Source: Isosphaeraceae bacterium (GTDB lineage Bacteria; Planctomycetota; Planctomycetia; Isosphaerales; Isosphaeraceae). Taken from it: a stretch of 63,540 nucleotides of DNA. The stretch is from assembly GCA_025356475.1 (NCBI GenBank), contig JANXSX010000182.1, forward strand, positions 1 to 63,540. The letters are read 5' to 3'. Position 1 is the stretch's first letter; each line of letters begins with the position of its first letter. The translations under genes and the position numbers were made by a program. Under the pieces are notes generated by a model that saw only the letters and a list, made by a program, of their open reading frames with translations, was not told the origin of the DNA and did not search any database. Shown here one piece after another: positions 52,909 to 61,944 of this stretch.

Positions 52909-52963
52909 GGCCAATCTGGCCGCGAAGTCGCGCCGAAGTCGGCGCGACACACTCCCGCGCGGG
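52909..52963. other. Cluster of GC-rich palindromes between phoH and the 7TM-HD gene
   Basis: Three palindromic elements lie in 55 bases: a weak GGCC/GGCC pair (52909-52921), a perfect 8-bp stem GTCGCGCC/GGCGCGAC with a 6-base loop (52927-52948), and the 10-base palindrome CCCGCGCGGG (52954-52963). They sit in the 111-base gap between two cotranscribed-looking genes and lack a T run. They could attenuate transcription or protect the phoH mRNA end. Confidence 0.5.
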
Positions 52964-53010
52964 ACCGGCCCTAAGCTGGTTGACCGCGCCCGTGGGGATG
53001 ATTTCCTCAG

Positions 53011-55251
53011 ATGAGCTTTGGTAAACGTCGGCCTAAGTACCTCCGGGCCATTCTCCGGCCCTCAAATCCGATCGCGATTCAACACGAACGCCAGGCTCGA
53101 CAGCGAAATCGCTGGGCGCGTCTGGGTGTTGTTGCGATCGCGATCCTCGCGACTGCCGCGCTGATCCACGGAGGGGGCCCTCCCTTCCCGTACCGATTGC
53201 ACCAGCGTCCAGAGCGGCAGATCCGTGTCAGTGTTGACGGATTCCTCCGTAAGGACTCGACGCGCACAACCTACCAGCGGCAGAAGACCGCCGATGAGGT
53301 TGCCCCGTCAATGATCAATAAACCGGAGCGGATGCAGGATCTGGCCGCTCGGCTCGACGATTTGATCAACGCCGTCGCCAAAGCAGAGTCGCTCGACTCC
53401 TTGCCGGTCACTCTCCGCGAGAGCTGGGGACTTACCTCACCGATCTTCGACGACCTCAAAACTGCGACCGACACCCCAGAACGTCGCGAGGATCTCTCCC
53501 GTCAGATTACCCAAGCCTTTCAACCGATCCTTCGCGATGGTGTGCTCGGACCCGATACCCTTCCGCCTGCCGAGTCGACCAGTCTGTCGCTCTCGGTCCG
53601 AGACCTGGACCAACCGGAAAATCAAGCACACAACATCACACGCGAAAGAGCGGTTCCTGAGCGGATCTCCAAGCCAGAGGGGCCTGTCGCCGCCGAGTTC
53701 ATCGCCCCGTTCGTCTCACCTCGGCTCGGCCAGGTGGTTTTCGGGCTGGTCGGTGAGAAACTGGCGAGGACGCCCACCCTCTCGTTCGACCCGATCCTAA
53801 CAAGTCGCCGCCGTGAGATCGCCCGGAACTCGGTGAAGGATGTGTACGAACCGTTCGTCAAGGGCGACCTCATGGTCGATCAAGACCAGGAGTTAGGACA
53901 ACAGGAACTTCTGCTCCTACGCCAGGAACACGATCGCGCCACCGAGCTACAAACGGTTGGTGCGCGGTTACGACGACTCGCCTCGGTCATTGTTCTGGCA
54001 ATCGCGCTTTACGCTCTGATCGGATATTACGTTGGTCGCAATGAGCCCGAAATTGCGGTCGACTTCGGGAGAATTGCAGCCATTTGCGGACTCTGCTGTT
54101 TGACGCTGGGGCTCGTGAGACTCCTGGCGCTCCAGCCTTGGGATGCGGAGTTGGTCCCGATCGCGATCACGGCTATGGTTCTCGCGGTTGCCTATAACCC
54201 GCAGTTCGCACTTATGGTCACGTTTGCGCTCTGCCTGATGACAACACTTGCGTTAGGTGCGGATATCGGTCAGTTTGTCGTCATGATGGGTGGGACCGCC
54301 GCCGGAGTTTTAACGTTGAATGAGGTTCGGACCCGTACCAAGCTGATTAAGGTGGGGGCTACGGCCGCTCTCGGCTATTTCTTACTCACGATTGCGACGG
54401 GCCTGTTCCAGAATCAGCCATTGGCTCTGGTTGCGGAAGACAGCCTCTGGCGCGCCGGTTGGGGATTACTCTCGGGTTTCTTCCTGGGCGGGAGTCTTCC
54501 TTTCGTTGAGACATCATTCGGGATCGTGACTGGAATCAGCCTCCTGGAGTTAGGTGATGTGACCCACCCACTCCTCCAGGAACTCGTCCGACGCGCACCT
54601 GGTACGCACAATCATTCAATAACTGTCGGGGCTATCGCTCAGTCGGCAGCCGAACGGATTGGGGCGAACGCCTTATTGGTTCGGATTGGTGCCTATTTTC
54701 ATGATATCGGCAAGATGCTCAAGCCCCACTACTTTGTCGAGAATCAGGTGGGTGGGACAAACCGCCACGCGAACCTCGCCCCAGCAATGAGTACCTTGAT
54801 CATTATCGGTCACGTGAAGGATGGGGTCGACCTCGGTCGGCAACATCACCTTCCCGAACCAATCATTGACCTGATCGAACAGCATCACGGGACCACCTTG
54901 GTCGAGTATTTCTACCGGGAAGCCACGAAACGACACCAACAAAATGGACTCGGTGGCGAGGTTCAAGAGGGTTCGTTTCGATATCCAGGTCCAAAACCTC
55001 AGACCAAAGAGGCAGCGATTTTGATGGTCGCAGACGCCGTCGAGTCTGCCAGCAGGACCCTCTCCGAGCCAACACCTGCGCGGATTGAAGGGCTCGTCAC
55101 CGACATGATTGATAAACGCCTTCACGACGGTCAGTTCGATGAGTGTAGCCTGACTCTTCGTGAGATCGGCGAGATCCGTGAGAGCCTGATCAAGAGTCTG
55201 ATCGCGATTTACCACGCTCGGGTGAAGTATCCTGAACAACGGACCGCCTGA
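53011..55251 (+). CDS. 7TM receptor with intracellular HD hydrolase domain (PgpH-like)
   Basis: The 746-residue membrane protein has an N-terminal membrane helix (LGVVAIAILATAALIHGG), a large extracytoplasmic region (about 60-320), a bundle of about seven helices (about 320-510) and a C-terminal HD domain. HD motifs: APGTHNHSITVGAIAQSAAE, IGAYFHDIGKMLKPHYFVEN and LIEQHHGTTLVEYFY. This is the 7TMR-HDED / 7TMR-HD architecture; in other bacteria PgpH hydrolyses cyclic di-AMP. The neighbourhood phoH, 7TM-HD, ybeY is conserved widely. The cyclic-nucleotide substrate is inferred from the family. Confidence 0.94.
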   Translation: MSFGKRRPKYLRAILRPSNPIAIQHERQARQRNRWARLGVVAIAILATAALIHGGGPPFPYRLHQRPERQIRVSVDGFLRKDSTRTTYQRQKTADEVAPSMINKPERMQDLAARLDDLINAVAKAESLDSLPVTLRESWGLTSPIFDDLKTATDTPERREDLSRQITQAFQPILRDGVLGPDTLPPAESTSLSLSVRDLDQPENQAHNITRERAVPERISKPEGPVAAEFIAPFVSPRLGQVVFGLVGEKLARTPTLSFDPILTSRRREIARNSVKDVYEPFVKGDLMVDQDQELGQQELLLLRQEHDRATELQTVGARLRRLASVIVLAIALYALIGYYVGRNEPEIAVDFGRIAAICGLCCLTLGLVRLLALQPWDAELVPIAITAMVLAVAYNPQFALMVTFALCLMTTLALGADIGQFVVMMGGTAAGVLTLNEVRTRTKLIKVGATAALGYFLLTIATGLFQNQPLALVAEDSLWRAGWGLLSGFFLGGSLPFVETSFGIVTGISLLELGDVTHPLLQELVRRAPGTHNHSITVGAIAQSAAERIGANALLVRIGAYFHDIGKMLKPHYFVENQVGGTNRHANLAPAMSTLIIIGHVKDGVDLGRQHHLPEPIIDLIEQHHGTTLVEYFYREATKRHQQNGLGGEVQEGSFRYPGPKPQTKEAAILMVADAVESASRTLSEPTPARIEGLVTDMIDKRLHDGQFDECSLTLREIGEIRESLIKSLIAIYHARVKYPEQRTA

Positions 55252-55322
55252 GCCGACGCCCGTTCTCTCTTACCAATTGCTTTACTCCATTGGGTCGTGG
55301 ACAAAGTCCACCAATCGCCTTT

Positions 55323-55832
55323 ATGAGCCTCATTCCACACGATTCTGAGCCTTTTCTCGTCGAAATTAGCGATACACAATCGCACGTGCTCTGCGACCAT
55401 ATCTGGATCCGGACGATGATCGTCAACACGCTTCTCAGTCACGGAATTGAATCAGCCACCATCTCAGTCGCGATCGTCGACGATGCGGCGATTCGGTCGA
55501 TCAATCGGCGTCATCTCAATCATGACTGGCCAACAGATGTGATCAGCTTCTTGATCTCCGAAAGTGATGAAGAACGTATGCAGGGTGAACTCATCGTCTC
55601 GGCGGAAATGGCTGCGGCGACCGCGTGGATGATCGGAGTCGATCCCAAGGATGAACTGGCGCTCTATCTCGTTCATGGCCTGCTTCACTTGTGCGGGTTC
55701 GACGACCTGAGCGAGACGGATGAGTTGGAGATGCGTGCGGAAGAGACAAGTGCTTTAGCTTTGATAGGAATTAGAAACCCGTTTGATCTCGTTGAGCGAA
55801 CCTTGCGGGAGAGCACGTCGTGGGCGGTTTGA
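55323..55832 (+). CDS. ybeY: Endoribonuclease YbeY (rRNA maturation factor), with an altered zinc ligand
   Basis: The 169-residue protein acts in 16S rRNA 3' maturation and ribosome quality control. The N-terminal half shows VAIVDDAAIRSINRRHLNH and TDVISFLI. The zinc site normally reads HGxLHLxGYDH; here it reads HGLLHLCGFDD (about 118-128), so the third ligand is Asp128 instead of His. Asp can still bind zinc. An ATG 11 codons upstream is possible, but the ATG at 55323 fits the family. It overlaps the CorC-like gene start by 13 bases, consistent with one operon. Confidence 0.92.
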   Translation: MSLIPHDSEPFLVEISDTQSHVLCDHIWIRTMIVNTLLSHGIESATISVAIVDDAAIRSINRRHLNHDWPTDVISFLISESDEERMQGELIVSAEMAAATAWMIGVDPKDELALYLVHGLLHLCGFDDLSETDELEMRAEETSALALIGIRNPFDLVERTLRESTSWAV

Positions 55833-57109
55833 GTCGAGATATCGGACTGGTCGCCACAGGCTTATGCCTGATCTTGCACTGGGCATCGGTCGCACTGGGC
55901 CAGGCCTTACGTACTTATTCCAGGAGTCGCCTGGAGGAAGTGTGCGAGTCGCATGCACACGCCGCTCGCGCAGATCAGATCGCACGTTACGATGAGGATA
56001 CCGAACAAGCTGCAGGGCTCCTCTCGGTGTTCACTGTCGCACTTCTGGCCATTTTTTTGGGCGTTGGTGCCGCGCAGCGCGACTGGGATCTAGCAATTGA
56101 GCTACTGGTTCTAAGCGCCGTGGCATTCACATCCATTGGCCACCTCTTCGCTGGAGTGATCGGTCGTGTCTTCGCCGAGCGGGTCATCTATGGTCTTTGG
56201 CCGATTGCTCGACCACTTCGGGCCCTGGCGTTTCCCCTGACCTTGGTCTCGACCTTGCTTGAACGCTTGGTGGCTCAACTTGGGAGCGAACAAGAAACCA
56301 CACGACGCCCAACCAGTGTAGAAGTGGAGATCCATTCCAACGACGAGGATGAGGAAGAAGTCGAAGCCGACCTCCCCGAGCCGACCCGCTTGATGCTTGA
56401 ACGCGTGGTTGAACTCTCTCGACGCGATGTCTCCGAGATCATGACCCCACGCTCGTCCATCGTCGCATTGCCAGCCACTGTCAGTCCAACTGAGGCCGCA
56501 AAGGTTTTTCAAGGGACTGGGAGGAGCCGAATTCCTCTCTTCGGTGAAAATCGAGACGACATTGTTGGCATCCTTTATGCTAAAGACTTGTTCGCGGGCA
56601 TCATCGAACAGGTTGAGAATTTGGAGCCCCGATCGCTGGCGAGAGCACCCTATTGCGTGCCCGACTCGATGGAGGCGACCTCGCTCCTTGAAGAACTTCG
56701 GGCGCGACGAATCCAGATTGCGATCGTGCTTGATGAATATGGTGGGGTTGCCGGGCTCGTGACCCTTGAAGATCTGCTTGAGGAACTCGTTGGTACGATC
56801 GACGACGAGCATGACATTCCAACTCCTGATGATCCCCTGGTTTCCATTGGGGGCTCGATCTATGAGTTGGACGCCTCGATCACTTTGGAAGACCTCAACG
56901 AACGCCTTGACCTCGACCTGCCGACTGATGGTGATTTCCAAACGGTGGGTGGGTATGCGTTCACGCACCTCGGACGCTTGCCTGAACAGGGAGTGACCTT
57001 TCTCGCCAACGGCGTTGAGTTCACGGTGGTCGAGGTGGTCGATCACTCGATCCGCCGCTTGCGGCTCGATATGCAACCGGTAAGCCCGACGACAACCGGT
57101 TCATCGTGA
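55820..57109 (+). CDS. CNNM/CorC-type membrane protein with CBS domains
   Basis: The 429-residue protein starts with GTG within ybeY. An N-terminal membrane region of the DUF21/CNNM kind (about 1-140; GLVATGLCLILHWASVALGQ and LLSVFTVALLAIFLGVGAA) is followed by a very acidic stretch (NDEDEEEVEADLPEP). A CBS pair includes VSEIMTPRSSIVALPA, RIPLFGENRDDIVGILYAKD and IAIVLDEYGGVAGLVTLEDL. A CorC/HlyC C-terminal domain follows (about 340-420; GVEFTVVEVVDHSIRRLRL). These proteins are associated with magnesium or cobalt efflux; the name hemolysin is historical. It precedes recO by 16 bases. Confidence 0.92.
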   Translation: MGGLSRDIGLVATGLCLILHWASVALGQALRTYSRSRLEEVCESHAHAARADQIARYDEDTEQAAGLLSVFTVALLAIFLGVGAAQRDWDLAIELLVLSAVAFTSIGHLFAGVIGRVFAERVIYGLWPIARPLRALAFPLTLVSTLLERLVAQLGSEQETTRRPTSVEVEIHSNDEDEEEVEADLPEPTRLMLERVVELSRRDVSEIMTPRSSIVALPATVSPTEAAKVFQGTGRSRIPLFGENRDDIVGILYAKDLFAGIIEQVENLEPRSLARAPYCVPDSMEATSLLEELRARRIQIAIVLDEYGGVAGLVTLEDLLEELVGTIDDEHDIPTPDDPLVSIGGSIYELDASITLEDLNERLDLDLPTDGDFQTVGGYAFTHLGRLPEQGVTFLANGVEFTVVEVVDHSIRRLRLDMQPVSPTTTGSS

Positions 57110-57125
57110 CTGTCGGAGGCACCCC

Positions 57126-57872
57126 ATGGCCGTTGTCCGGACGCCGAGTATTGTGCTCCGTCAGGTCGAAATCTTCGAGTCGAGTCTAGTCGTGACGTTG
57201 TTCACGAGGGAGCTCGGCAAGGTCTCTGCGCTGGCGAAAGGGGCTCGGCGGCTGAAGTCGCCGATGCAAGGTGGTCTTGACCTGGTTGGCGTTTCCGATA
57301 TCGTGCTGCTGCACAAGGCGTCTGATGCACTTGACCTCGTAACCGAGGCCACGTCTATCGAACGCTTCCTCTGTCTGCGCCGTGATCTGACGGCTCTCTA
57401 CGCCGGCTACTACGTAGCTGAGTTGCTGGCGGATTTGACCGACCTCCACGACCCGCATCCGAGACTGTTCGACGCGGCTGTCGTGTCTTTACGCCACTTG
57501 GAGGATCCCGTCCTCCGCTCGCGACGGGTCTTCCGGTTCGAGTTGGCGTGCCTGAGGGAACTCGGTCTTATGCCGTCACTGGACGATTGCTCAAGTTGTG
57601 GCCTGCTGATCGAAAACGGGGGCGACCCCGGGACGGTCGGGTTCGGACTCGCTACGGGAGGGGTTCTCTGCCCCTCGTGCCGATCCGGGGTGCCACACGT
57701 GGCGACCCTATCTTGGGATACGCTCGAAGCGATCCGAGCCTTGGCGAATCCAGGCTCTTCCTGGCGAGAGCTTGATCCCACCCGGCTCGGCCCTGTCCGC
57801 TCAACTCTGGGCGCGGTCCTGAGCCACTTGCTCGGCCACCGTCCCAAGCTCTTGGCCTTCCTCGGAGCCTGA
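57126..57872 (+). CDS. recO: DNA repair protein RecO
   Basis: The 248-residue protein helps RecR load RecA at single-stranded gaps. The N-terminal OB-fold shows PSIVLRQVEIFESSLVVTLF, the GKVSALAKGARRLKSP basic patch and GGLDLVGVSDIVLL. The C-terminal part has LYAGYYVAELLADL and a zinc-finger-like CSSCGLLIENGG / CPSC pair (about 158-183). The position between the CorC-like gene and a BamD-like lipoprotein is shared by related genomes in my recollection. Ribosome site GGAGG lies 8 bases before the ATG. Confidence 0.94.
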   Translation: MAVVRTPSIVLRQVEIFESSLVVTLFTRELGKVSALAKGARRLKSPMQGGLDLVGVSDIVLLHKASDALDLVTEATSIERFLCLRRDLTALYAGYYVAELLADLTDLHDPHPRLFDAAVVSLRHLEDPVLRSRRVFRFELACLRELGLMPSLDDCSSCGLLIENGGDPGTVGFGLATGGVLCPSCRSGVPHVATLSWDTLEAIRALANPGSSWRELDPTRLGPVRSTLGAVLSHLLGHRPKLLAFLGA

Positions 57873-57879
57873 ACCGATC

Positions 57880-59181
57880 ATGACGATCAAGAATGCCCGG
57901 ACGATCGCCCTGATTGGCCTCGCCTCTCTGGCCCTTCACGGATGTGCAAACCCCGTCGAACGATGGCGGATGGCAAAGGATAGCGGGATGGCCAAAACGG
58001 TCACCCCCAAGGAAATGGGAGACGATCGAAGCCTGATGGCTCGATGGCTCACCCCCAAAGCGAGCGCTCCCTCGACCGCCGACAAACCGGTTGGACTGGT
58101 ACTCGGTCGAGACGGCTGGGAGGCCCCCAAGTTCAAGGCTGACCCTGTCGCCGAGGCCGAGTTCGCCTCGGCTGAAAAACTGTTCCAGCAAGGCGACTTC
58201 GTCAAGGCCGAACCCTTGTTCAAGGCCATGGCCAAGAAGCGCAAAGACACACCCTGGGGCGAGAAAGCCCAGTATTACCTGGCGGAATCTCGCTACCAAC
58301 GTGGCAACTTCGTCGGTGCCCACGACGCCTTCGAACGGCTCGTGACCGACTACCCAGGTACTCTCTTCTTGGAGAAAGTAGTTGGTCGCGAGTACGATAT
58401 CGCTCAAGCCTGGCTCGTCGCGATCGAACCGGCCCAACTGAAGTCGAGAACGAAGGTTGAAGGGCAGGAAAAGACCGACGACAAGATCCAAAAGACAAGC
58501 TGGACTGATCACTTTACGGGCAAGCTGCCACTGGTCGACACATCCAGTAGCGCCGTTCAGGCCCTGGAACACGTCCGCAAGAACGACCCGCTCGGCCCCT
58601 TGTCTGATGACGCCGTCATGAAGATTGCCCGCCACTTTGAAGCCAAGGCCGACTACGAGACGGCGGCAATCTACTACGATCAAGTCACCGTCGACCATCC
58701 TAAGAGCGAATATCTCCAGGAAGCCCAACACGCCGCCATCGAGATGCGGATGAAGGGTTACCTCGGGCCGCAATATGATGGCGGTGGGCTGGAGCAGGCC
58801 CGTGAACTCGTCACCCAAACCATGTCCACGTTTCCGGATAAGCCCGAAGCCGACGAAGAGTTGCTCCATAAGCTCGACCTGGTGAATGCCCAAGATGCCG
58901 AGCGGACGTTCACGATCGCCGAGTACTACCGAAGCATCCGCAAGGTTCCTTCTGCCGAATTCTACTACGGAAAGATCGTCCGTCGCTGGCCCAAGAGCCC
59001 CTTCGCCGCTAAGGCGAAAGTGGAACTAGCGGCGCTGGCTAAGATGCCTCGGTCCAAGAGCCTTCCCTCCAAGATCATGACCCAGCCAGGGGCGAATGAC
59101 CCCTACAGCGCTGCCGGGGGAGGAGCCGCCAATCCGATGAGCAACCTCGGTGGAATGGGCGGCATGGGCGGAATGGGCTGA
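57880..59181 (+). CDS. BamD-like TPR lipoprotein
   Basis: The 433-residue protein has a lipobox (IGLASLALHGCANP), so it is lipid-anchored. TPR repeats follow (about 88-170 and 250-395): FASAEKLFQQGDFVKAEPLF, YYLAESRYQRGNFVGAHDAF, ETAAIYYDQVTVDHPKSEYL and SAEFYYGKIVRRWPKSPFA. This is the BamD/YfiO layout, used in outer-membrane beta-barrel assembly. It is longer than typical BamD (about 245 residues), with an extra N-terminal region and a Gly-Met tail (GGMGGMGGMG). It is 8 bases after recO and precedes an LptE-like gene, so the cluster looks envelope-related. The exact role is inferred. Confidence 0.85.
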   Translation: MTIKNARTIALIGLASLALHGCANPVERWRMAKDSGMAKTVTPKEMGDDRSLMARWLTPKASAPSTADKPVGLVLGRDGWEAPKFKADPVAEAEFASAEKLFQQGDFVKAEPLFKAMAKKRKDTPWGEKAQYYLAESRYQRGNFVGAHDAFERLVTDYPGTLFLEKVVGREYDIAQAWLVAIEPAQLKSRTKVEGQEKTDDKIQKTSWTDHFTGKLPLVDTSSSAVQALEHVRKNDPLGPLSDDAVMKIARHFEAKADYETAAIYYDQVTVDHPKSEYLQEAQHAAIEMRMKGYLGPQYDGGGLEQARELVTQTMSTFPDKPEADEELLHKLDLVNAQDAERTFTIAEYYRSIRKVPSAEFYYGKIVRRWPKSPFAAKAKVELAALAKMPRSKSLPSKIMTQPGANDPYSAAGGGAANPMSNLGGMGGMGGMG

Positions 59182-59226
59182 TCGTGGTCCAGGCATCCAG
59201 TCTTTACGTCAGGGAGGATCAAGGCC

Positions 59227-59748
59227 ATGTTCACGACCACACGCCGCTCGTTCTTGTTCTGCCTCGGTGTCCCGTTGCTGGCAACGGGGTGCGGATACTC
59301 GATCCGTCCCCCGTATGACAATACCGTAAAGACGGTATATGTACCGATCTTTAAGTCGGTCACGTTTCGTCGTGATATTAATCTGATGCTGACCAAGTCG
59401 GTGATCGATGAAATCGAGCGCCGGACCCCGTTCAAAGTTGTCGGACGCGAGCAGGATGCCGACACCATCTTGTTCGGCGAGGTGAACTTTGCTGACAAGA
59501 ATACGGTGGTCGAGAATCCCTTCAACCTACCTCGTCAGTTGACAGCTCAGATGAACGTGATGGTCAAGTGGCAAGATAACCGGCTCACCGGCGAGGAAGC
59601 CGATAAGAAGAAGGCCGAACTCCCTGCGATGGTCTCGGAGCTTTACTACTTCAATCCTGAACTTGGCGAGACTTCTCAGCTCGCATTCCAGCGTGTTTGC
59701 GACAAGCTCGCGATGCAAATCGTCGGCATGATGGAACAACCGTGGTAA
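59227..59748 (+). CDS. LptE-like outer-membrane lipoprotein
   Basis: The 173-residue lipoprotein has a lipobox (VPLLATGCGYSIRPP). The mature part matches the LptE-like layout: CGYSIRPPYDNTVKTVYVPI, FRRDINLMLTKSVIDEIERR and TPFKVVGREQDADTILFG. LptE pairs with LptD to insert lipopolysaccharide in the outer membrane. Length is normal for the family (about 160-190). It follows the BamD-like gene by 46 bases. Ribosome site GGGAGGATCAAGGCC lies before the ATG. Whether this organism has LPS is not shown by the window. Confidence 0.85.
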   Translation: MFTTTRRSFLFCLGVPLLATGCGYSIRPPYDNTVKTVYVPIFKSVTFRRDINLMLTKSVIDEIERRTPFKVVGREQDADTILFGEVNFADKNTVVENPFNLPRQLTAQMNVMVKWQDNRLTGEEADKKKAELPAMVSELYYFNPELGETSQLAFQRVCDKLAMQIVGMMEQPW

Positions 59749-59757
59749 GATCTTGCC

Positions 59758-60621
59758 ATGGAATTTCAACACCCACGCTGGATCGCCCGTGGACGGGTGC
59801 TTGTCGAAGATCGACCCATCATCATGGGGATCGTCAACATTACCCCCGATAGCTTTTCGGACGGGGGACGCTCCTTCTCGCATGACGACGCGTTTCGAAA
59901 TGCACTCGAATTGATCGCCGCCGGGGCTGACATCCTCGACCTTGGTGGCGAGTCCTCCCGGCCTGGGGCCGACTCCGTTCCGCTCGAAGAAGAGCTCAGA
60001 CGGGTAATCCCTGTTGTGAAACGGCTTCGAGAACGGAGTGATATCCCCGTTTCGATCGACACGACCAAGCCGGAAGTTGCGCGTCAGGCACTCGCCGAAG
60101 GTGCTGATCTCGTCAACGATATCACGGCGCTTGGCGATCCAGAGATGGCCCGTGTCGTGTCGCAGTTTCAGGCCGGGGTTGTGTTGATGCACATGGCCGG
60201 AACTCCGCAGACCATGCAGTTGGACCCGCAATATCGTGACGTCACGAGCGAAGTCCTTTCTTATCTCGCAGCTCGTGCGGATTATGCCGTTTCGCTCGGC
60301 ATCGCTCGCGACTCGATCGCGATCGACCCTGGGATCGGGTTCGGCAAGACCCTCACGCATAATCTTGAACTACTCCGAAACACCGAACATTTCACGCGCC
60401 TTGGCCTGCCGGTCTTGATGGGGATCTCACGAAAAGGTCTATTGGGGACGCTCACCGGTCGGGCTCGATCCGAACGTGTAACCGCCTCGGTCGTGTCGTC
60501 TTTGCTGACAGTCGAGCGTGGGGCTTCGATCGTCAGGGTCCACGACGTCGGCCCGATGCGCGATGCCTTGCGGATCTGGCAGGCGTTCCAAAGTGATCCG
60601 ACACAAGACGACATCTATTGA
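59758..60621 (+). CDS. folP: Dihydropteroate synthase
   Basis: The 287-residue enzyme joins p-aminobenzoate to the pterin diphosphate in folate synthesis and is the sulfonamide target. Motifs: IMGIVNITPDSFSDGG, GADILDLGGESSRPGA, VSIDTTKPEVARQAL, LVNDITAL, VLMHMAGTPQTMQ, IDPGIGFGKTLTHNLELL and LMGISRKGLLG. The SxK-like ISRKG and RVHDV C-terminal motif are present. Length is normal. It follows the LptE-like gene by 9 bases and precedes proA; the three are probably cotranscribed. Confidence 0.97.
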   Translation: MEFQHPRWIARGRVLVEDRPIIMGIVNITPDSFSDGGRSFSHDDAFRNALELIAAGADILDLGGESSRPGADSVPLEEELRRVIPVVKRLRERSDIPVSIDTTKPEVARQALAEGADLVNDITALGDPEMARVVSQFQAGVVLMHMAGTPQTMQLDPQYRDVTSEVLSYLAARADYAVSLGIARDSIAIDPGIGFGKTLTHNLELLRNTEHFTRLGLPVLMGISRKGLLGTLTGRARSERVTASVVSSLLTVERGASIVRVHDVGPMRDALRIWQAFQSDPTQDDIY

Positions 60622-60657
60622 TCTCTACTCTTTTTGATGGTGGTGGTGGTGGTGATG

Positions 60658-61935
60658 ATGAGTCAGCTAGCCGACGTGACCGATCTTGCGACCGAGTGCC
60701 ATGCCATCGCCGAACGGGCCAAAGCCGCTTCACGCAAGCTGGCTCTCGCGCCCGGTTCGGTCAAGAATGACTGGCTGATGAAGGCATCTGTATCGTTGAT
60801 GGATCGGTCTGCCGAAATCCTCGCCGAGAACGCCAAGGACGTTGCTGCCGCCCCGTCGTTTGGTCTCAATCCTGCGGCGATTGATCGTCTCACGTTAACT
60901 CCCAAGCGGCTCGCTGATATCGCCAGGAGTTTGGTCGACGTCGCCGGGCTGCCTGATCCCGTGGGGGAAGTCATCGCCGCGAGCAAACGGCCTAACGGGC
61001 TCGACGTCAGTCAGATTCGCGTCCCCTTGGGCGTGATCTTCATGATTTACGAGAGCCGACCGAACGTCACCGTTGATGCGGCTGCCTTATGCGTCAAGAG
61101 TGGTAATGCCGCGATCCTCAGGGGTGGGAAAGAAGCCCTGCATTCGAACCTCGCCCTCTATCGTGTCCTTGCCGATGAGCTTGAAGGCTGTGGTCTGCCC
61201 CCGCATGCAGTCCAGCTTGTCGCCACGACCGATCGAGCGGCTGTTGGGTATCTTCTCGCCCTTCCCCAATTCATCGATCTCGCGATCCCACGTGGCGGCG
61301 AGAGCCTGATCCGTCGCGTTGTCGCCGACGCCACGATGCCCGTATTGAAGCACTACACCGGCAATTGCCACGTCTATGTCGATGCCAGCGCCGACGAAGC
61401 CATGGCCATCGATATCATCATTAACTCCAAAGTCCAGCGGCCCGGAGTCTGTAACGCCGCTGAGACGTTACTCGTCCATTCTTACGCTGCCAGTCGGTTC
61501 TTGCCCAAGGCTGCCGCAATGCTCCGAGGACTCGGTGTTGAGCTTCGCGGCGATGAACAAAGCCGGGTTCTGGTTCCTGAGATGGAGCCGTTGCAACCAA
61601 AGGACTGGGATACCGAATTCCTCGACAAGATCCTAGCGGTCGGTGTAGTGGACTCGCTTGATTCGGCAATTGAGCATATTGCCAGACATAGTTCTGGGCA
61701 TACCGAAGTCATTGTGACAAGTGAGCTTTCCTCCGCTAGAAAGTTTGTGGCGAGTGTGGATAGCTCCGCAGTGATCGTGAACGCTAGCACACGATTCAAC
61801 GATGGCGGTGAGCTCGGCCTGGGTGCGGAGATCGGTATCTCTACCGACAAATATCATGCGCGTGGTCCTTGTGGGTTACGTGAATTGACGACGACCAAAT
61901 GGGTCGTCTACGGAGACGGTCAAATCCGAATCTGA
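60658..61935 (+). CDS. proA: Glutamate-5-semialdehyde dehydrogenase (gamma-glutamyl phosphate reductase)
   Basis: The 425-residue enzyme reduces gamma-glutamyl phosphate with NADPH, the second step of proline synthesis. Motifs: QIRVPLGVIFMIYESRPNVT, GNAAILRGGKEALHSNL, VQRPGVCNAAETLLVH with the catalytic Cys, TEVIVTSELSSARKFVA, and the ASTRFNDGGELGLGAEIG end. The start is ambiguous: TTG and ATG codons at 60634 and 60637 lead through a run of GTG codons (Val5) to ATG ATG at 60655/60658. The family start is best at 60658. The GTG run could hinder or help start choice. No proB is in the window. Confidence 0.95.
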   Translation: MSQLADVTDLATECHAIAERAKAASRKLALAPGSVKNDWLMKASVSLMDRSAEILAENAKDVAAAPSFGLNPAAIDRLTLTPKRLADIARSLVDVAGLPDPVGEVIAASKRPNGLDVSQIRVPLGVIFMIYESRPNVTVDAAALCVKSGNAAILRGGKEALHSNLALYRVLADELEGCGLPPHAVQLVATTDRAAVGYLLALPQFIDLAIPRGGESLIRRVVADATMPVLKHYTGNCHVYVDASADEAMAIDIIINSKVQRPGVCNAAETLLVHSYAASRFLPKAAAMLRGLGVELRGDEQSRVLVPEMEPLQPKDWDTEFLDKILAVGVVDSLDSAIEHIARHSSGHTEVIVTSELSSARKFVASVDSSAVIVNASTRFNDGGELGLGAEIGISTDKYHARGPCGLRELTTTKWVVYGDGQIRI

Positions 61936-61944
61936 GGCACCGCA

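Noticed and set aside
57652-58893. 413-codon minus-strand frame antisense to recO and the BamD-like gene
   Set aside because: Long shadow frame common at this GC; the plus-strand genes have clear motifs and spacing.
59527-60360. 277-codon minus-strand frame antisense to the LptE-like gene and folP
   Set aside because: Shadow of well-supported plus-strand genes.
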